DNA of 64,000 nucleotides, taken from positions 372,001 to 436,000 of the forward strand of contig JAFKLY010000003.1 of the NCBI GenBank assembly GCA_017304655.1. The letters are read 5' to 3'. Shown in pieces: positions 34,970 through 44,695 of this stretch. The stretch comes from Sphingomonas sp. (GTDB lineage Bacteria; Pseudomonadota; Alphaproteobacteria; Sphingomonadales; Sphingomonadaceae). The stretch's first letter is position 1. Every line of letters begins with the position of its first letter. A program made the translations under genes and the position numbers. The notes under the pieces were generated by a model that searched no databases, was not told the origin of the DNA, and saw only the letters and a list, made by a program, of their open reading frames with translations.

Positions 34970-35192
34970 GGAAGTTTGGCCTCTCCTCTGCGCCGACGAC
35001 TAACATCTGTGCCGCGAAAGGGCCATGGCGATCGTCGCACATGGCTCCCTGTGGAACTCTGGCCCCGAACAGCCGATTTCTGCGCCTCTTAAAGGCTCGC
35101 TAACCAAAGGGCGTTACGATCTTTTCCCGTGGGAGCTCGCGACAATCAAATCTCTTCGAGCATTCCTTGATTTAACCATCGGTGAGGCAGGC

Positions 35193-36374
35193 GTGATCAA
35201 TCTTCAGAAGCTGTTGCGCGCGCGATCGACGCGTATCGTCCTGGCCGGGGCGCTCATTGGCACCGGCGCCATGGGCTTTGCACCCTATGTGTTCAACGAT
35301 ATCTCGACCCAGGCCGCGATCAACGCGCCGCTTATCCGCCTGACCGCCGCATCGGACGGCACGGTCGCGGCCCTGCCCGACAATGGGCGCTATTTCGACC
35401 GGACGACGGACGTCCGGCTACTCGATCTCTCGCAGGATACCGGCGCCGTAGCCGACCTGAAGGCTGAAGCCGACCTCGCCCAGGCGGAAATGGCGCTCAG
35501 CCAGCGTCAGTTGGCCGAGTTGACTGCGCAGGACCAGCGGCTGGCGCGGCGTGCGGCGGTGTTCACCGGCGCCACGACGCAGCGGCTGATGGCCGACCGC
35601 GATTCTGCGCAGGCCGCTCTGGCCGGCTGCGAAGCGCAGCGCGCCGAGGAAGCCGCCAATCTGGCCCGCGTTCGCACGCTCGCAGCGCAGGGCTTCATTT
35701 CCCCGGCCGGCGTCGAGAAGGCGCAAGCGACTGCCGCTCTCAAGACCAGCGATTGCAGCGGTGCCGCCGCCAAGCTGCGCGCCATCCAGGTGACGCGCTC
35801 TGCAGCGGAATCCTCGGTGTTCATTGGCGACAGCTACAATGACGCGCCTTATGCCGTGCAGCAGGCCGATCGTCTCCTCCTCCAGAAGCAGAGCATCGAG
35901 AAGACGCTGAGCGACGCCACGGCGCGCTATCGCCTCGCGACGCTGCGCCTCAAGGATGCGCTGTCCCGCGCCAGCTACCGCGCGCCGGCCGGCACGCTGG
36001 TCTGGGCCGAGACGGCCAGCCCCGGTGCCGCGATCCGCGCGGGCGAACCGGTGCTCGACCTGCTCGATTGCCGCCGTCGCTTCGTCCAGGTCGCCCTGCC
36101 CGAGCGCAAGGCGGAAGTCATCGCCCCCGGCGCCTCCGCCGATATCCGCATGATCGGGTCCCACCAGTGGATGAAGGGCCGGGTCGTCAACATCTCCGGC
36201 GCAGCCAGCCGCCGCAAGGAAGAGCTCCTGGCTGCATCGACCTACAGCGTACCGGACGACCGGGAAATCGTCGTGGACGTTGCCCTCCCCGCGCCCGACG
36301 CGGCCAAGATGGATGCTGCGCGCAAATGCGACGTCGGCCGTCTAGCCGAGGTGCGGTTCAGCCGCACGCTCTGA
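35193..36374 (+). CDS. Membrane-fusion (HlyD-like) protein for polysaccharide export
   Basis: A GTG at 35193, behind GAGG, gives a 393-residue protein with one membrane helix at about 13-31 and a long Ala/Gln-rich coiled coil (LAQAEMALSQRQLAELTAQD and following) flanked by a split lipoyl/barrel-sandwich region (SYRAPAGTLVWAE). The longer reading from 35025 adds an unlikely N-terminus. It lies 6 bp upstream of a PilZ-containing glucan-type synthase. The pair resembles BgsB-BgsA of rhizobia and Alg44-Alg8. Confidence 0.8.
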   Translation: MINLQKLLRARSTRIVLAGALIGTGAMGFAPYVFNDISTQAAINAPLIRLTAASDGTVAALPDNGRYFDRTTDVRLLDLSQDTGAVADLKAEADLAQAEMALSQRQLAELTAQDQRLARRAAVFTGATTQRLMADRDSAQAALAGCEAQRAEEAANLARVRTLAAQGFISPAGVEKAQATAALKTSDCSGAAAKLRAIQVTRSAAESSVFIGDSYNDAPYAVQQADRLLLQKQSIEKTLSDATARYRLATLRLKDALSRASYRAPAGTLVWAETASPGAAIRAGEPVLDLLDCRRRFVQVALPERKAEVIAPGASADIRMIGSHQWMKGRVVNISGAASRRKEELLAASTYSVPDDREIVVDVALPAPDAAKMDAARKCDVGRLAEVRFSRTL

Positions 36375-36380
36375 GGCACA

Positions 36381-38558
36381 ATGACGGGCTTCGCCACGAC
36401 AGCACCCTTCGCGCCGCTGGCGCTGCTGATCGGCCTGCTGCTGCTGTTCGGCAGCATCCGGCCGTGGCGACCGGGCCTGATTGCGACGATCGGCTGTACT
36501 GTCCTTTACTATCTGCAGTGGCGGATCACGCAGACGATTCCCTGGGGAGAAGGCTTCGGAGCGCTCTGGTGGCCGCTGACCTGTCTGTTCGTCGAATCCG
36601 CCGCGCTGTTCGACGGGGCGATCCTGCTGGCCATCCTCTCGCGACCGCGCGACCGATCGGCAGAAGCCGACGCCGGCGAGGCGCGACTGCGCGCTGCATG
36701 GGATGAGGACGCCGCCAATCTCCCGGCGGTGGACGTGTTCATCGCCACCTATAACGAGCCCCGCGAAGTTCTCGAAAAGACCATTCTGGGCTGCCTGGCG
36801 CTCGACTGGCCGGATGCACGCGTCTGGGTGCTCGACGATGGCCGGCGCCCGTGGGTGCGCGACCTGTGCGTCGCGAAAGGCGCAGGCTACATCAACCGGC
36901 CCAACAACAAGGGTGCCAAGGCCGGGAACATCAATCACGGCCTGACCGTCACAAACGCGCCGCTCGTTGCGGTGTTCGACGCCGATTTCGTGCCGCGCAG
37001 CGACTTTCTGCTGCGCACCGTCGGCTTCTTCGACGAGCCGAAGGTGGGCATCGTCCAGATCCCGCACAGCTTCTACAATCATGATCCGATGCAGACCAAT
37101 CTTGGCCTGCAACAGGCCATGCCGGACGATCAGCGCTTCTTCTTCGAAGCGATCATGCCCGGCCGCGATGGCTGGGACGCGGCCTTCTGCTGCGGCTCAA
37201 ACTCGGTGACGCGCCGGACCCTGTTTGACGAGATCGGCGGCGGCCTGCCCGAAGGGTCGATCACCGAGGACATGCTCCTGACGCTGGCGAGCCTGCGCAA
37301 TGGCTATGTGACGCGCTACCTCAACGAGCCTCTGGCCTTCGGTCTGGCGCCCGAGAGCACGGCCGCCTTTTTCGTGCAACGCCAGCGCTGGGCGCAGGGC
37401 GCGATGCAGATCCTGTATCTCAAGCACGGCCCGCTCGGACCCAACCTCAAGCTGCGCTATCGCTTCCTGTTCCTGCCGACAGCGTGGATCACGCAAGGCC
37501 TGCAATCGGCCTTCACGCTGATCACGCCGATCTTCTTCCTGCTGTTCAATCTCTCGCCGATGGTCGGCATCGATACGAACGCGGTGATCCATTATGTCGT
37601 GCCGATGATCGTGGCGATGCTGAGCGGCATCACGATGCTGGCACCGGGTCGCTATTATCCGCTGGCCGCTCAGATCTTGAGCCTGTTCCAGACCTTCCGC
37701 ATTCTGCCGGTCGCGCTGCAGACGCTGCTGCGGCCCAAGGGGCTGGTCTTCAAGGTCACGCCCAAGGGATCAGATGCCAGCGGCGCGCAATGGGAAAGCA
37801 CAATCCTGCTCGCGGCCATCTCGCTCGTCACCGCCAGCTTCAGCGGCCTCATGATCAATCTCGCGCCGGACTATCGCATCGTCTCGCAGGACGGGCTGCT
37901 GCCGCTCGTGGCATTCTGGACCGCGCTCAATGTCTTCATGCTGCTGCTCGTGGCGATGATGTGCCTCGAGAAGCCACGGATGCGCGCGGAGGAACGCTTC
38001 ACGCTCAAGCAGAGCGTCACTCTGCTTGGCCCGGATGGGCAAATGGCCAGTTCGATGCGCGGCGACATTTCCATGTCCGGCATCGGGCTTGAGCTCGCCG
38101 ACCCGATGGACCTCAAGCGCGGCGACCGCGTTCAGATCGTTGTGCCGAATGTCGGCATCTTGCGCGGCTTCGTCCAGCGCGCGGGACGGCGCATCGGCAT
38201 CGCCTTCGATTTCCATTCCGAGGATGTCCGGGACCGGCTGGTCGTCGCGCTGTTCAGCAATGGCGTGGACGTGAATGCCCATCGCCCTTCGGCACTCGCC
38301 GTCGCGGGTGCGGTGGTCCGGCGCGTGTGGTCCGCCGACCTTACGACGGCGGATAACGGAAACACTCCGGCGGCCGGCACCGTGCCGGCGCAGGAAAAAC
38401 TCTCCGCAGAAACACGCGTGATTGAACCATCCGGCCGACCGGACCTCAAACCGGGCCGTCCCGAGGTCGCAGCAGCGCAGCGCAGCGCCGGGACGGGCGA
38501 CGCATCGGCCCCGCCCCAGCCGGCCACATTGCCTTTCCAGACCCGCGCCGCCTCCTGA
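36381..38558 (+). CDS. Family 2 processive glycosyltransferase with PilZ domain (cellulose/beta-glucan synthase-like)
   Basis: The 725-residue membrane protein has N-terminal helices, then a GT2 domain: VFIATYNEP, LDDGRR (Asp152-153), DAD at 200-202, TED at 295-297 and QRQRW at 333-337. More helices follow, then a PilZ domain with RAEER at 535-539 and D562-x-S-x-x-G567. These are the cyclic-di-GMP-binding motifs, so activity is probably c-di-GMP-gated. The last ~90 residues are Pro/Ala-rich. No bcsB, bcsZ or bcsC is present, so cellulose is not certain. Confidence 0.88.
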   Translation: MTGFATTAPFAPLALLIGLLLLFGSIRPWRPGLIATIGCTVLYYLQWRITQTIPWGEGFGALWWPLTCLFVESAALFDGAILLAILSRPRDRSAEADAGEARLRAAWDEDAANLPAVDVFIATYNEPREVLEKTILGCLALDWPDARVWVLDDGRRPWVRDLCVAKGAGYINRPNNKGAKAGNINHGLTVTNAPLVAVFDADFVPRSDFLLRTVGFFDEPKVGIVQIPHSFYNHDPMQTNLGLQQAMPDDQRFFFEAIMPGRDGWDAAFCCGSNSVTRRTLFDEIGGGLPEGSITEDMLLTLASLRNGYVTRYLNEPLAFGLAPESTAAFFVQRQRWAQGAMQILYLKHGPLGPNLKLRYRFLFLPTAWITQGLQSAFTLITPIFFLLFNLSPMVGIDTNAVIHYVVPMIVAMLSGITMLAPGRYYPLAAQILSLFQTFRILPVALQTLLRPKGLVFKVTPKGSDASGAQWESTILLAAISLVTASFSGLMINLAPDYRIVSQDGLLPLVAFWTALNVFMLLLVAMMCLEKPRMRAEERFTLKQSVTLLGPDGQMASSMRGDISMSGIGLELADPMDLKRGDRVQIVVPNVGILRGFVQRAGRRIGIAFDFHSEDVRDRLVVALFSNGVDVNAHRPSALAVAGAVVRRVWSADLTTADNGNTPAAGTVPAQEKLSAETRVIEPSGRPDLKPGRPEVAAAQRSAGTGDASAPPQPATLPFQTRAAS

Positions 38559-38579
38559 ACGGCGCGGACAGCCGGGCCG

Positions 38580-40238
38580 TCAGGCCGGCGCCAGTTCCTT
38601 CGCATCCTCCAGGATCATGGCCGAGCCCTTCTCGCCGATCATGATCGAAGCGGCATTGGTGTTGCCCGAGACGATCTTGGGCATGATCGAGGCGTCGATC
38701 ACGCGCAGGCCCTGCACGCCGTGAACGCGCAGGCGCGCATCGACCACCGCCTTGGGATCGCTGCCCATACGCGCCGTGCCGACCGCGTGATACAGCGTGC
38801 CGCCGGCCACCTGGGCATAATGGAACATCTGGTCGTCGGTGTCGCCGAACGGGTCCGGGCCATCGAGATATTTGCTGATCGCCGGCTGCTGCCAGATGTG
38901 GCGGATGATCTTGAGCTGCGTCACCGCCATCTGCTGGTCGATCGGGTCCTGCAGATAATTGGGCGTGATCTTCGGCGCGGCCGTGCCGTCAGGCGAACGG
39001 GCATGGATATGCCCGCGCGATTCCGGCCGCAACTGGCAGGGATTGGAGGCCATGCCCGGCTCCTTCTCCAGTGCGAGCTGCTGCTTGGCGTTGAGCACTT
39101 CAAGATCCATCGAGGCCGCCATGGTGTGAATCTGCACGTCAGGCGTATCCAGCCCCTCACGCGTGCGCAGGAAAGTGCAGCCATGCGCCACCGCGTAAGA
39201 GAGCAGGCCCTTGCGCGTGAGACCATATTTGATGACCTGGCCGACAAGAGGCAGACCGCTCGCCATGGAATTGACCGACGGCGTGCCCGGCTTGAGCCGC
39301 GCCTGACAGCCGATCATGTAGTGATCCTGCAAATTCTCGCCGACGCCAGGCAACTCATGCACGAGCGGCACGCCGAGTTCCTGAAGGATCGCGCCCTGAC
39401 CGATACCGGAGACTTCCAGCAGCTTGGGGCTTTCCACCGCGCCCGCCGCCAGGATGACTTCCTTGCGCACTTTCACCCGCCGGATGCGGTCATGCTGCAC
39501 GAACTCGACGCCAACCGCGCGCTTGCCCTCGAAGAGGATGCGCGTCGTCATCGCACGCAGCTCGACGGTCAGGTTCGGACGATCCATGACCGGATGCAGA
39601 AATCCGACAGCCGCCGAGCAGCGCTTGCCGTTGCGCGCGGTCATCTGGAACCAGCTGGTCCCTTCCTGATCGCCGTCGTTGAGGTCGTCCTTATAGGCAT
39701 AGCCCGCTTCCACGCAGGCATCGAGCAAAGCCTTGCTGACCGGGTGATGCTCGGGGAAGTCGGAGACGCTGAGGCCGCCGCCGGTGCCATGGGTAGGAAT
39801 GGCACCGCGCTGCTGATCCTCGCTCTTCTTGAAATAGGGCAGCACATCGTCCCACGACCATCCCGCATTGCCCATCTGGCGCCAGCCGTCGTAATCCGCC
39901 GACTGGCCGCGCACGTAAAGCAGTCCATTGAGCGATGAGGACCCGCCCAGCACCTTGCCCTTGGGCCATTTGTGCGGGCGCCCGCCCGAGCCCTCGTCCA
40001 CCTCGGTCTCGTAGAGCCAGTTGACCTTGGGATCGTTCAGCGTCTTGCCGAAGCCGATCGGGATATGGATCATCAGGTTGGAGCGGAACTGGCTGAGCTC
40101 CCGCGTCGGCCGGTCGTCGCCGCCGGCTTCCAGCACGACCACCTCGGTATGCCTGTGCGCCGAGAGGCGATTGGCCAGAACGCAGCCTGCGCTGCCCGCA
40201 CCAACGATGACATAGTCAACGGTTACTTCATCAGCCAT
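38580..40238 (-). CDS. GMC-family FAD oxidoreductase
   Basis: The 552-residue protein has the FAD motif [19 protein letters not shown], the GMC signature [17 protein letters not shown], and a C-terminal [13 protein letters not shown] with the catalytic His, then [20 protein letters not shown]. It oxidises an alcohol to an aldehyde. In SYK-6 the GMC enzymes PhcC and PhcD oxidise the gamma-alcohol of phenylcoumaran dimers; this gene is a candidate for that step. It lies 132 bp downstream of an MFS gene, beyond a terminator. Confidence 0.92.
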   Translation of the reverse strand: MADEVTVDYVIVGAGSAGCVLANRLSAHRHTEVVVLEAGGDDRPTRELSQFRSNLMIHIPIGFGKTLNDPKVNWLYETEVDEGSGGRPHKWPKGKVLGGSSSLNGLLYVRGQSADYDGWRQMGNAGWSWDDVLPYFKKSEDQQRGAIPTHGTGGGLSVSDFPEHHPVSKALLDACVEAGYAYKDDLNDGDQEGTSWFQMTARNGKRCSAAVGFLHPVMDRPNLTVELRAMTTRILFEGKRAVGVEFVQHDRIRRVKVRKEVILAAGAVESPKLLEVSGIGQGAILQELGVPLVHELPGVGENLQDHYMIGCQARLKPGTPSVNSMASGLPLVGQVIKYGLTRKGLLSYAVAHGCTFLRTREGLDTPDVQIHTMAASMDLEVLNAKQQLALEKEPGMASNPCQLRPESRGHIHARSPDGTAAPKITPNYLQDPIDQQMAVTQLKIIRHIWQQPAISKYLDGPDPFGDTDDQMFHYAQVAGGTLYHAVGTARMGSDPKAVVDARLRVHGVQGLRVIDASIMPKIVSGNTNAASIMIGEKGSAMILEDAKELAPA

Positions 40239-40334
40239 GGTCTTGTCTTTCCTCTCTCTCCGCTCGCGCTCATTGGCGCAGGCGGCCTTGACTCGGCACA
40301 GCCCTTAGAAGGCCATGTTCTCAAACAAAGTCAA

Positions 40335-40366
40335 CAAGAGGAACGGAGCGCGCGACGCGCGCTCCG
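40335..40366 (-). terminator. Terminator of the MFS/ALDH/decarboxylase operon
   Basis: On the minus strand a stem of 10 bp (CGGAGCGCGC/GCGCGCTCCG, 40344-40366) with a 3-nt loop begins 4 bp after the MFS stop and is followed by a T-rich TTCCTCTTG tract. It separates the operon from the downstream GMC gene. Confidence 0.7.
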
Positions 40367-40369
40367 GAC

Positions 40370-41989
40370 TCAGACCAGTTCGCCCGCGCTGCGCGCCCGC
40401 TCCAGCATCAGTCCCTCATCCCTGCGGACGCGCATGGCGAGGACAAGCAGCAGGAGGACGATCGGAATGGCGACCCAGTTCACGCTGAGGATGGCGGTGC
40501 GCAGGTTACCGCCCGTCGCGTCCGAGACCAGACCGACCAGATACGGGCCGATGCCGAGGCCGAAGATGGTCGAGATGATGAGATAGGTGCTCGCCGTGAT
40601 TCCGCGCATCCGCGGCAGGACGAGACCATACATGAGCGCATAAAGCGGCGGAATCCAGCAGGTCAGGATGACGCTGTAGAGTGCGAAGCGCGTGTAGAAG
40701 CTGCTCAGCTCCTGCGCATGATAGGTCCAGATGCCGACCAGTGGCGAAACACCAAGCGCGAAGAGCGTGAGATAGACCCGGCCTGTCGCCGGCAGCGACT
40801 TGTCGAACCAGTCGGAAAGCGGCCCAGCCATCATCGGGCCTGCCACGCCGATGACCAGCGAGAGCGTGCCAAACACCACGCCGGTTTCCGCCGGTGAGGT
40901 GCCGTAGGTCTTCATGATGAAGGTCGGTGTGAAACCCATGATGCCATAGTTGATGACCGTCTGCAGCGCGCCAACGGCCATGGCGATCATCAACGAGGGC
41001 GAGCCCACCGTCAGCCGGAAGGTCGGCCGGTCGGACAGCGAGAGCCCTTGCAGCAGGTTGAAGATCACCAAAATGCCGAAACCGATCACACCCCATTGCA
41101 GCAAATGCGGATTGATCGACAGCCCTGCCACGACGAGCGGCGGGCGGGGCGAAAAGGACGAGGTGAGATGGACCATCAGCGCCATCCCCACCACGGTCAG
41201 CGCGAGGCACGCGAGATTGGCACGCCATTGCGCCGCCGTCGCGCCGCGGGCGGCAAGGCTGAGGAAATGGCTACCGGGCGTCACTGATCCGAGCAGGGCA
41301 AAACTGGCGCGGAACGGCGCCGGATCGGGCTTGGTCTCGATGCCGTCCATGGCGCCGCGCTTGGGCTCCTTGAGCGTCCAGAGCAGCGCGGAAAGCAGAA
41401 AGCCCGGGAGAGAGGCAAGAAGGAAGGCGAACTGCCAGCCCGAGAAGCCGAGCGGCGCGCCGCCCGCTGCATAGCGCGTGTCCCACCATTGCGCCGCGAC
41501 ACCGCCCAGCACGTTCGACATGCCGAGCCCGACCGCAATGGAGGCCGCGATGGTGCCCATGACGAGGCCGCGCCGATGCTTTGGGAAATAATCGAACAGC
41601 AGCGACGTGCCGGCCGGTTGGGTCGCGCCCTCGCCGATGCCGACACCCAGGCGCGAGATCGCCAGCAGCGCAAAACCGCCGGCAAAGGCCGCAAGGCCGC
41701 TCGCCACCGACCAGAAGGCAATCGAGATGGACAGCACGCGATTGCGCAGCCAGCCATCCGACAGCCGACCGAGCGGCAGCGAGAACAGCGCGTAGAAGAG
41801 CGCGAAGACGGTGCCGTAAAGCAGCCCCATCTCCGCATCGCCGATCTGCAGGTCCGCCTTGATGCGCGGCGCGAGAATGGCGAGGATATTCCTGTCCAAC
41901 AGGGACATGGCATTGCTGAGCGCCACCAGCGCCAGCGCGTACCAGGCCGTGCCGGAGACCCGGCGAGTTGTCACCGGGTCAGCACTCAC
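40370..41989 (-). CDS. MFS transporter
   Basis: A GTG at 41989 overlaps the stop of the decarboxylase gene by 4 bp (GTGA), so the two are probably translated together; a longer reading from 42145 lies in the decarboxylase sequence and is rejected. The 539-residue protein has the LLDRNILAILAPRIKADLQI helix 1 segment and the LPLGRLSDGW loop 2-3 motif. Coupling to a LigW2-like enzyme suggests import of its aromatic substrate or a precursor. Confidence 0.85.
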   Translation of the reverse strand: MSADPVTTRRVSGTAWYALALVALSNAMSLLDRNILAILAPRIKADLQIGDAEMGLLYGTVFALFYALFSLPLGRLSDGWLRNRVLSISIAFWSVASGLAAFAGGFALLAISRLGVGIGEGATQPAGTSLLFDYFPKHRRGLVMGTIAASIAVGLGMSNVLGGVAAQWWDTRYAAGGAPLGFSGWQFAFLLASLPGFLLSALLWTLKEPKRGAMDGIETKPDPAPFRASFALLGSVTPGSHFLSLAARGATAAQWRANLACLALTVVGMALMVHLTSSFSPRPPLVVAGLSINPHLLQWGVIGFGILVIFNLLQGLSLSDRPTFRLTVGSPSLMIAMAVGALQTVINYGIMGFTPTFIMKTYGTSPAETGVVFGTLSLVIGVAGPMMAGPLSDWFDKSLPATGRVYLTLFALGVSPLVGIWTYHAQELSSFYTRFALYSVILTCWIPPLYALMYGLVLPRMRGITASTYLIISTIFGLGIGPYLVGLVSDATGGNLRTAILSVNWVAIPIVLLLLVLAMRVRRDEGLMLERARSAGELV

Positions 41990-43038
41990 AGCTTGAAGAC
42001 CCGCTCGGCATTGGTCTGCATCAGCTTCTTCTTCTGCTCGAAGGGGATCGTCAGATTGTCGTGAATGCGCACTTCGTCGGCCACATATTCGTAGGGGTAG
42101 TCCATCGCATACATGACACGGTCCTCGCCGAGTTGCTCGATGCACAGCTTGATCGTCGGCTCACTTGCCATGCCGCTGGTCGTCACCACGATGTTGTTGC
42201 GGGCATAATGGAACAGGTCGTGCTTGAGCGGCTTCAGACGCTCATAGCGCTGCGAGCGCACGCCGGCCTTGTGCATGTAATCATAGCGGAACAACCAGTT
42301 CGGCATCGCCTCGCCGCCATGGCCCACGCACACGGTGAGGTTGGGATAGCGATCGAACACACCCGTCGTCATCAGGCGCAGCAGATGATAGCCGGTCTCC
42401 ACGCCGAAGCCGAAGATGGCGCCGTCGAGACCCGCCTCGACCATGCCGGCGATCAGCTCGTCCGGCGGCGACTGCGGATGGATGTAGAGCGGCAGGTCCT
42501 GCTCGGCGCAGGCGCGCAGGATCGGGTCGAACTGGGGCTCATCGAGATAATGGCCCATGGTGTGGCTGTTGACCATCACACCACGGAAATCCAGCTCGTT
42601 CTTGCCGCGCGTGATTTCCTCGACCGACCAGGCCGGATCCTGGGGCACGATGGAGATCATGCCGTAATAGCGCGTCGGATGACGCTCGCAGGCATCCTTG
42701 AGCACATCGTTGGCGCGGCGCACCAGCCCCTTGGCCTCTTCCGCCTCGAACACCTGGCCGCCCGGCGAGGTCATCGAGAGAATGGCGATGTCGATGCCGG
42801 TCTCGTCCATCGCCGCAAGGCGCGGACCGTCCAGATCGACCAGACGATCGCGGATCCACTGGGAACGCTCGGACGGCGACGTGCCGTAAAAGCCCCAGAG
42901 CGAGGCAGTGGCCTTGTCCGCCTTGCCCTCTTTCACGATGCGCAGATAGGCGTCGATTTGTTCGGACGTGGCAAAGGCTTCCTCAGTCGCGATACGCAGA
43001 TAGCCGCGATCGCCGCCGGTGTTGAGTGCGTGGGTCAT
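41986..43038 (-). CDS. ligW2: LigW2-like 5-carboxyvanillate-type decarboxylase (amidohydrolase superfamily)
   Basis: The start ATG at 43038 follows AGGAGA; it gives MTHALNTGG and GYLRIATEEAFAT, nearly the same as LigW-family N-termini from memory. The 350-residue protein has the ACMSD-type metal site with Glu19, His187 and Asp313 (AMDYPY), and the VRSQRYERLKPLK segment. These Mn/Zn enzymes remove a carboxyl from 5-carboxyvanillate without oxidation. Candidate substrates here are 5-carboxyvanillate and 5-carboxyferulate. It is 121 bp downstream of an aldehyde dehydrogenase that could make such a carboxylate. Confidence 0.88.
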   Translation of the reverse strand: MTHALNTGGDRGYLRIATEEAFATSEQIDAYLRIVKEGKADKATASLWGFYGTSPSERSQWIRDRLVDLDGPRLAAMDETGIDIAILSMTSPGGQVFEAEEAKGLVRRANDVLKDACERHPTRYYGMISIVPQDPAWSVEEITRGKNELDFRGVMVNSHTMGHYLDEPQFDPILRACAEQDLPLYIHPQSPPDELIAGMVEAGLDGAIFGFGVETGYHLLRLMTTGVFDRYPNLTVCVGHGGEAMPNWLFRYDYMHKAGVRSQRYERLKPLKHDLFHYARNNIVVTTSGMASEPTIKLCIEQLGEDRVMYAMDYPYEYVADEVRIHDNLTIPFEQKKKLMQTNAERVFKL

Positions 43039-43159
43039 GTTCGTCTCCTGCAACCCGTCATCATGTCATCGTCCGCCGGGACTGGCCTTCGGTTCATCCC
43101 CTTGAGGAGATGAATGCGCATTGCCCTTCCCGGCCAACGTATCTCTTGAAAATCCGGCC

Positions 43160-44590
43160 TCAGCCCTCGTGCACAACCTTGGTGACGAGGCAGGCATGCA
43201 GACCTTCCGGACCATCCTCATGGCCGTGGCCCGACCATTTGACACCGCCGAAGGGCGAATCCGCGCCGCCGATCGCAACACTGTTCACGCCCAGCATGCC
43301 CGTCTCTACTTCGCGCGCCACGCGGCGCTGGAGCTTCACGTCATTGGTCCAGCTATAGGCGGCCAGACCGTATGGCAGACGATTGGCCTCGGCGATCATA
43401 TCGTCCACCTTGCTGAAGGGATTGATGATCGCGACCGGGCCGAACGGCTCCTCGTTCATGATCTCGGCCGAGAGCGGCACTTCGCTGATCACCGAAGGCG
43501 CATAGAAATAGCCCTGATTGCCGAGGCGCTCGCCACCGGCATTGAGCTTGGCGCCGTCCTTGACCGCACCGCCAATCAGGCGCTCCATCGCATCAGGACG
43601 GCGCGGATTGGCCATCGGGCCCATCTGCACGCTATCCTCCAGGCCGTTGCCGACCTTGAGCGCCTTGGCCCGCTCGGCAAAGCCGTCACGGAACTTCTCG
43701 TACACGTCTTCCTGCACGATGAAGCGGGTCGGCGAGACGCAGACCTGACCGGCGTTGCGATATTTGTGACCGACCATGACGCTGAGCACATGATCGACAT
43801 CGACATCGTCGAACACCAGCACCGGGCCGTGACCGCCCAGCTCCATGGTGGTGCGCTTCAGGTCCTCGGCAGCGAGCTTGGCGAGATGCTTGCCGACCAC
43901 GGTCGACCCGGTGAAGCTGAGCTTGCGGATGATCGGCGAGGCCAGCAGGTAGCGCGAGACTTCATCGGGCACGCCGAAGACGGCCTGCGCGACTTCCTTG
44001 GGCAGGCCCGCATCGAGCAGGCACTGGAGGACGCCGAGCGCGGAGGCCGGCGTCTCTTCCGCCGACTTCATGATGACCGAGCAGCCCGCAGCGATCGGCG
44101 CGCCGAGCTTGCGGCCGGGATTGCCGAGCGGGAAGTTCCACGGGCTGAACGCCGCGACCGGACCGACCGGCTCATACGTGACGGTCGAGCGCATGCCGGC
44201 CGGACGCACCAGTGCGCGACCATAGATTCGCGAGACCTCGCCAGCATAGAAATTGAACAGGCCGGCGACCATCATCACTTCGATGCGGGTCTCTGCCAGC
44301 GTCTTGCCCTGCTCCATCGTCGCGATGCGGGCCAGCGTCTCCTGACGCTCCATGAGCAGGCGGGCGGCGCCGGAAAGGACGGCAGCACGCTCCTGCGCGG
44401 TGGAATTGCGCCAGCGCTCGAAGCCGCGTTGCGCGGTCGCGAGCGCGCGGTCCAGATCGGCCGTGTCGGCCAGCGGCAGTTCGCCCAGCGTTTCGCCCGT
44501 GGCGGGGTTCACGATCGTCTGGGTGCGGCGATTGCCACCGCTGACGGTCTCACCGTCGATAATCATATGCAGGGAGGGATAGCTCGTCAT
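43160..44590 (-). CDS. NAD(P)-dependent aldehyde dehydrogenase
   Basis: The 476-residue ALDH has the catalytic Cys in NAGQVCVSPTRF and the general base Glu in MELGGHGPV, plus FTGSTVVGKHLA for cofactor binding. It resembles succinate-semialdehyde- and aromatic-aldehyde-type enzymes. It lies in an operon with MFS transporters and the LigW2-like decarboxylase, so an aromatic aldehyde such as vanillin, 5-formylvanillate or 5-formylferulate is a likely substrate. FerD or LigV are possible equivalents; I cannot separate them by eye. Confidence 0.9.
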   Translation of the reverse strand: MTSYPSLHMIIDGETVSGGNRRTQTIVNPATGETLGELPLADTADLDRALATAQRGFERWRNSTAQERAAVLSGAARLLMERQETLARIATMEQGKTLAETRIEVMMVAGLFNFYAGEVSRIYGRALVRPAGMRSTVTYEPVGPVAAFSPWNFPLGNPGRKLGAPIAAGCSVIMKSAEETPASALGVLQCLLDAGLPKEVAQAVFGVPDEVSRYLLASPIIRKLSFTGSTVVGKHLAKLAAEDLKRTTMELGGHGPVLVFDDVDVDHVLSVMVGHKYRNAGQVCVSPTRFIVQEDVYEKFRDGFAERAKALKVGNGLEDSVQMGPMANPRRPDAMERLIGGAVKDGAKLNAGGERLGNQGYFYAPSVISEVPLSAEIMNEEPFGPVAIINPFSKVDDMIAEANRLPYGLAAYSWTNDVKLQRRVAREVETGMLGVNSVAIGGADSPFGGVKWSGHGHEDGPEGLHACLVTKVVHEG

Positions 44591-44695
44591 GTCCGTCCTC
44601 TCGAAAGACTGGCAAAAAAATGAGGAAGGCGGCGGACAGCAAGGCCCCCGCCGTTTCCATGTGACAAACCCCCTTCGAGAAGTTTCGTTGAGTCG

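Noticed and set aside
43121..44623. A 500-codon frame longer than the ALDH it overlaps
   Set aside because: The ALDH on the minus strand has catalytic Cys and Glu motifs; the + frame has none.
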